Below, piece after piece: positions 62,611-64,000 of a stretch of 64,000 bases of DNA; the stretch's first letter is position 1; each line of letters opens with the position of its first letter. Under the pieces are notes generated by a model that did no database searches, was not told where the DNA came from, and saw only the letters and a list, made by a program, of their open reading frames with translations. Both the position numbers and the translations under genes were made by a program. The stretch comes from Cololabis saira (Eukaryota; Chordata; Actinopteri; Beloniformes; Belonidae): positions 48,888,415 through 48,952,414 of the forward strand of contig NC_084591.1 of assembly GCF_033807715.1 (NCBI RefSeq), given 5' to 3'.

Positions 62611-64000
62611 GGGGTATTCCAGGAAGCGGGTTTTGTGAAAACTCTGAGTTTGTTAACCCTGAGATGAGGGAAACCCGGAGTTTTCAGTTCCAGAAAGTGA
62701 TGTAACTCAAACTCTGAGTCAGTTACTACGGCAACTGAGCCTCTGAACCTAACCTGGTCGCTAGCAGGTTTACTTCAATAAAGCCTGAGTTTCTCTCCGT
62801 CTCCTCCCTCAGTGGCGTCAATTCAGCCAATGGGCCATTACGCAATACGCATCTGTTTTCTGCACCACGGACAGCAAGAGCAGAGTTAGAGAGCAGAAAA
62901 AGCAAAGCTGACAAACACAATTTAACTCATTCGGTTCACTTTATTCACTATGTCAGTGCAACAATATCACAGGGACATCCCAGTTTAACTTCAAACAGTT
63001 AAAGTCCAAATGCAAAAAGGAGAGGGAGGGAGCAGAAGAGAGTAAAAAAAAGTCAAATATTTCCCTTAAACAGATTTATAAGAGGGTAGGGTGATTTGAT
63101 ATCTTACCTTAAAATGAACTTGCATAATTAATCCATCAGTGGCTAATAGCCTCGTTAATATTTTCTGCTGCTGGGGCAACATTGGACCATCACTTGCCTT
63201 CTTTCTTCTTTTTTTTTAAATTGCGTGGTTGTCTTCATTTTAATTTTTGTAAGTTAGTAACACTGCAGAGCTAAAAACCAGATTGATAGCGACCACTGTC
63301 GTCAGGGATGCTGGGACCTCACATTTCAAGATATGAGGGTGTACAAGTGTTGGGAAAGATAATACCTAGTGAAATCCATTGTGTTGTTCTGATATGCATT
63401 TGTAGTTATTTTATATGTATTAAGGAATAGAATAAATCAATACAAATAGACACAGAGTAATTCCATAAATGTACTTTAAAAAAAAAAACATTTACATTTT
63501 CCGCTGAAGCCGAGATGTGGCGGCTGCCGTACCCAATTGACGCCCCTGATCTAAATGACAGTAACATTTCATTCAATACCATTCCACCACTCTTTTCATC
63601 TGTAATATTATAAGACAGTGTGCTTAAATGTTAAATTAATACTGCATTCAAACTTACACATTGACTGCAGCACTTTCTCCCATGTCAATTGTCTCTCCTT
63701 TGCTGCTGCAGCTATTTTTTTTCTGAAATATGCTCCAATACTCACCATACGCACGTATTAACACTTCTAACTCCAGTGGCGTGAAGTATGTGGATCTTAA
63801 GATTTAAACTAATGTTTCCTCAAAGGGATTTTGTAAATTGAAATGTTAAATAAAGTTTAAAAAGAGAAAAAGTATGTTGATCTTTTTTTGTCACCGGTTG
63901 CCATGGTGAATCGTTGTATCAGGGCTCCATTGATGATGGCTTTTTATTTTCTTCATGCACGCGCTTAACTCAAGGTGAACAAACTCAGAGTTGACTGAAC
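62611..64000. mobile_element. DNA transposon, right end outside the window
   Basis: Starts GGGGTATTCCAGGAAGC (62611). The inner block AACTCTGAGTTTGTTAACCC at 62640-62659 is repeated in inverted orientation at 63969-63992 (GGTGAACAAACTCAGAGTT), so the right end should lie about 30 bases beyond the window. The left end resembles fish PIF/Harbinger-type elements. No transposase motif is seen; the open frame 62726-62920 has none. Confidence 0.65.

Overview
The window looks like intergenic or intronic DNA from a ray-finned (teleost) fish genome. It has AT-rich single-copy stretches, long (CA)n, (GT)n and (TA)n microsatellites, and a dense mosaic of transposable elements typical of fish: Rex3 (RTE-type LINE), Rex1 (CR1-type LINE), L2-type LINEs, Tc1-like, hAT and piggyBac transposons, MITEs and solo LTRs. 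I see no convincing multi-exon host gene. The only host-like coding signal is a possible signal-peptide first exon near 56916-56970.

Layout. 1-3152: mostly single-copy, with a short stem-loop run at the left edge. 3153-4212: Rex3 fragment with an intact target-site duplication (TSD). 4258-6450: hAT relic split by a very short LTR element (4329-5656). 6948-12875: a second short LTR element of the same kind, minus strand, whose right LTR is split by a nearly full-length L2 LINE (7725-12725). 13125-14396: LINE endonuclease fragment split by terminal-inverted-repeat DNA. 14397-22387: mostly single-copy, with L2 scraps, LTR relics, a foldback repeat, a long CA tract and a hAT end. 22464-24898: Tc1-like transposon with an apparently intact 340-residue transposase, carrying a TTAA-flanked MITE that holds nine copies of a 50-bp repeat. 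25205-28137: piggyBac relic with a predicted intron and another TTAA-flanked MITE. 29090-30250: GC-rich segment I cannot identify. 30413-34150: nested repeats including a hAT inside an L2 3' end. 34478-35060: LINE tail. 37490-37725: very old Tc1 relic. 39110-43575: Rex1 split by a hAT that itself contains further elements. 44006-45489: hAT deletion derivative. 45918-50530: Rex3 split by a Tc1-like element that is split by a LINE. 51900-53400: LINE C-terminal relic split by a DNA transposon. 53480-62422: hATs, MITEs and LTRs. 62611-64000: DNA transposon that runs off the right edge.

The genes do not form a pathway. They are independent mobile elements that inserted into one another, and TSDs or exact length arithmetic let the order of many insertions be read. 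The most notable items are a family of two short LTR retrotransposons with a tRNA-Lys-type primer site and a remnant gag-like reading frame, the intact Tc1 transposase, the piggyBac gene with a predicted intron, and a pair of hATs where one inserted exactly across the junction of the other. Family names rest on motifs I recognise and on comparison of copies inside the window. No database search was run.
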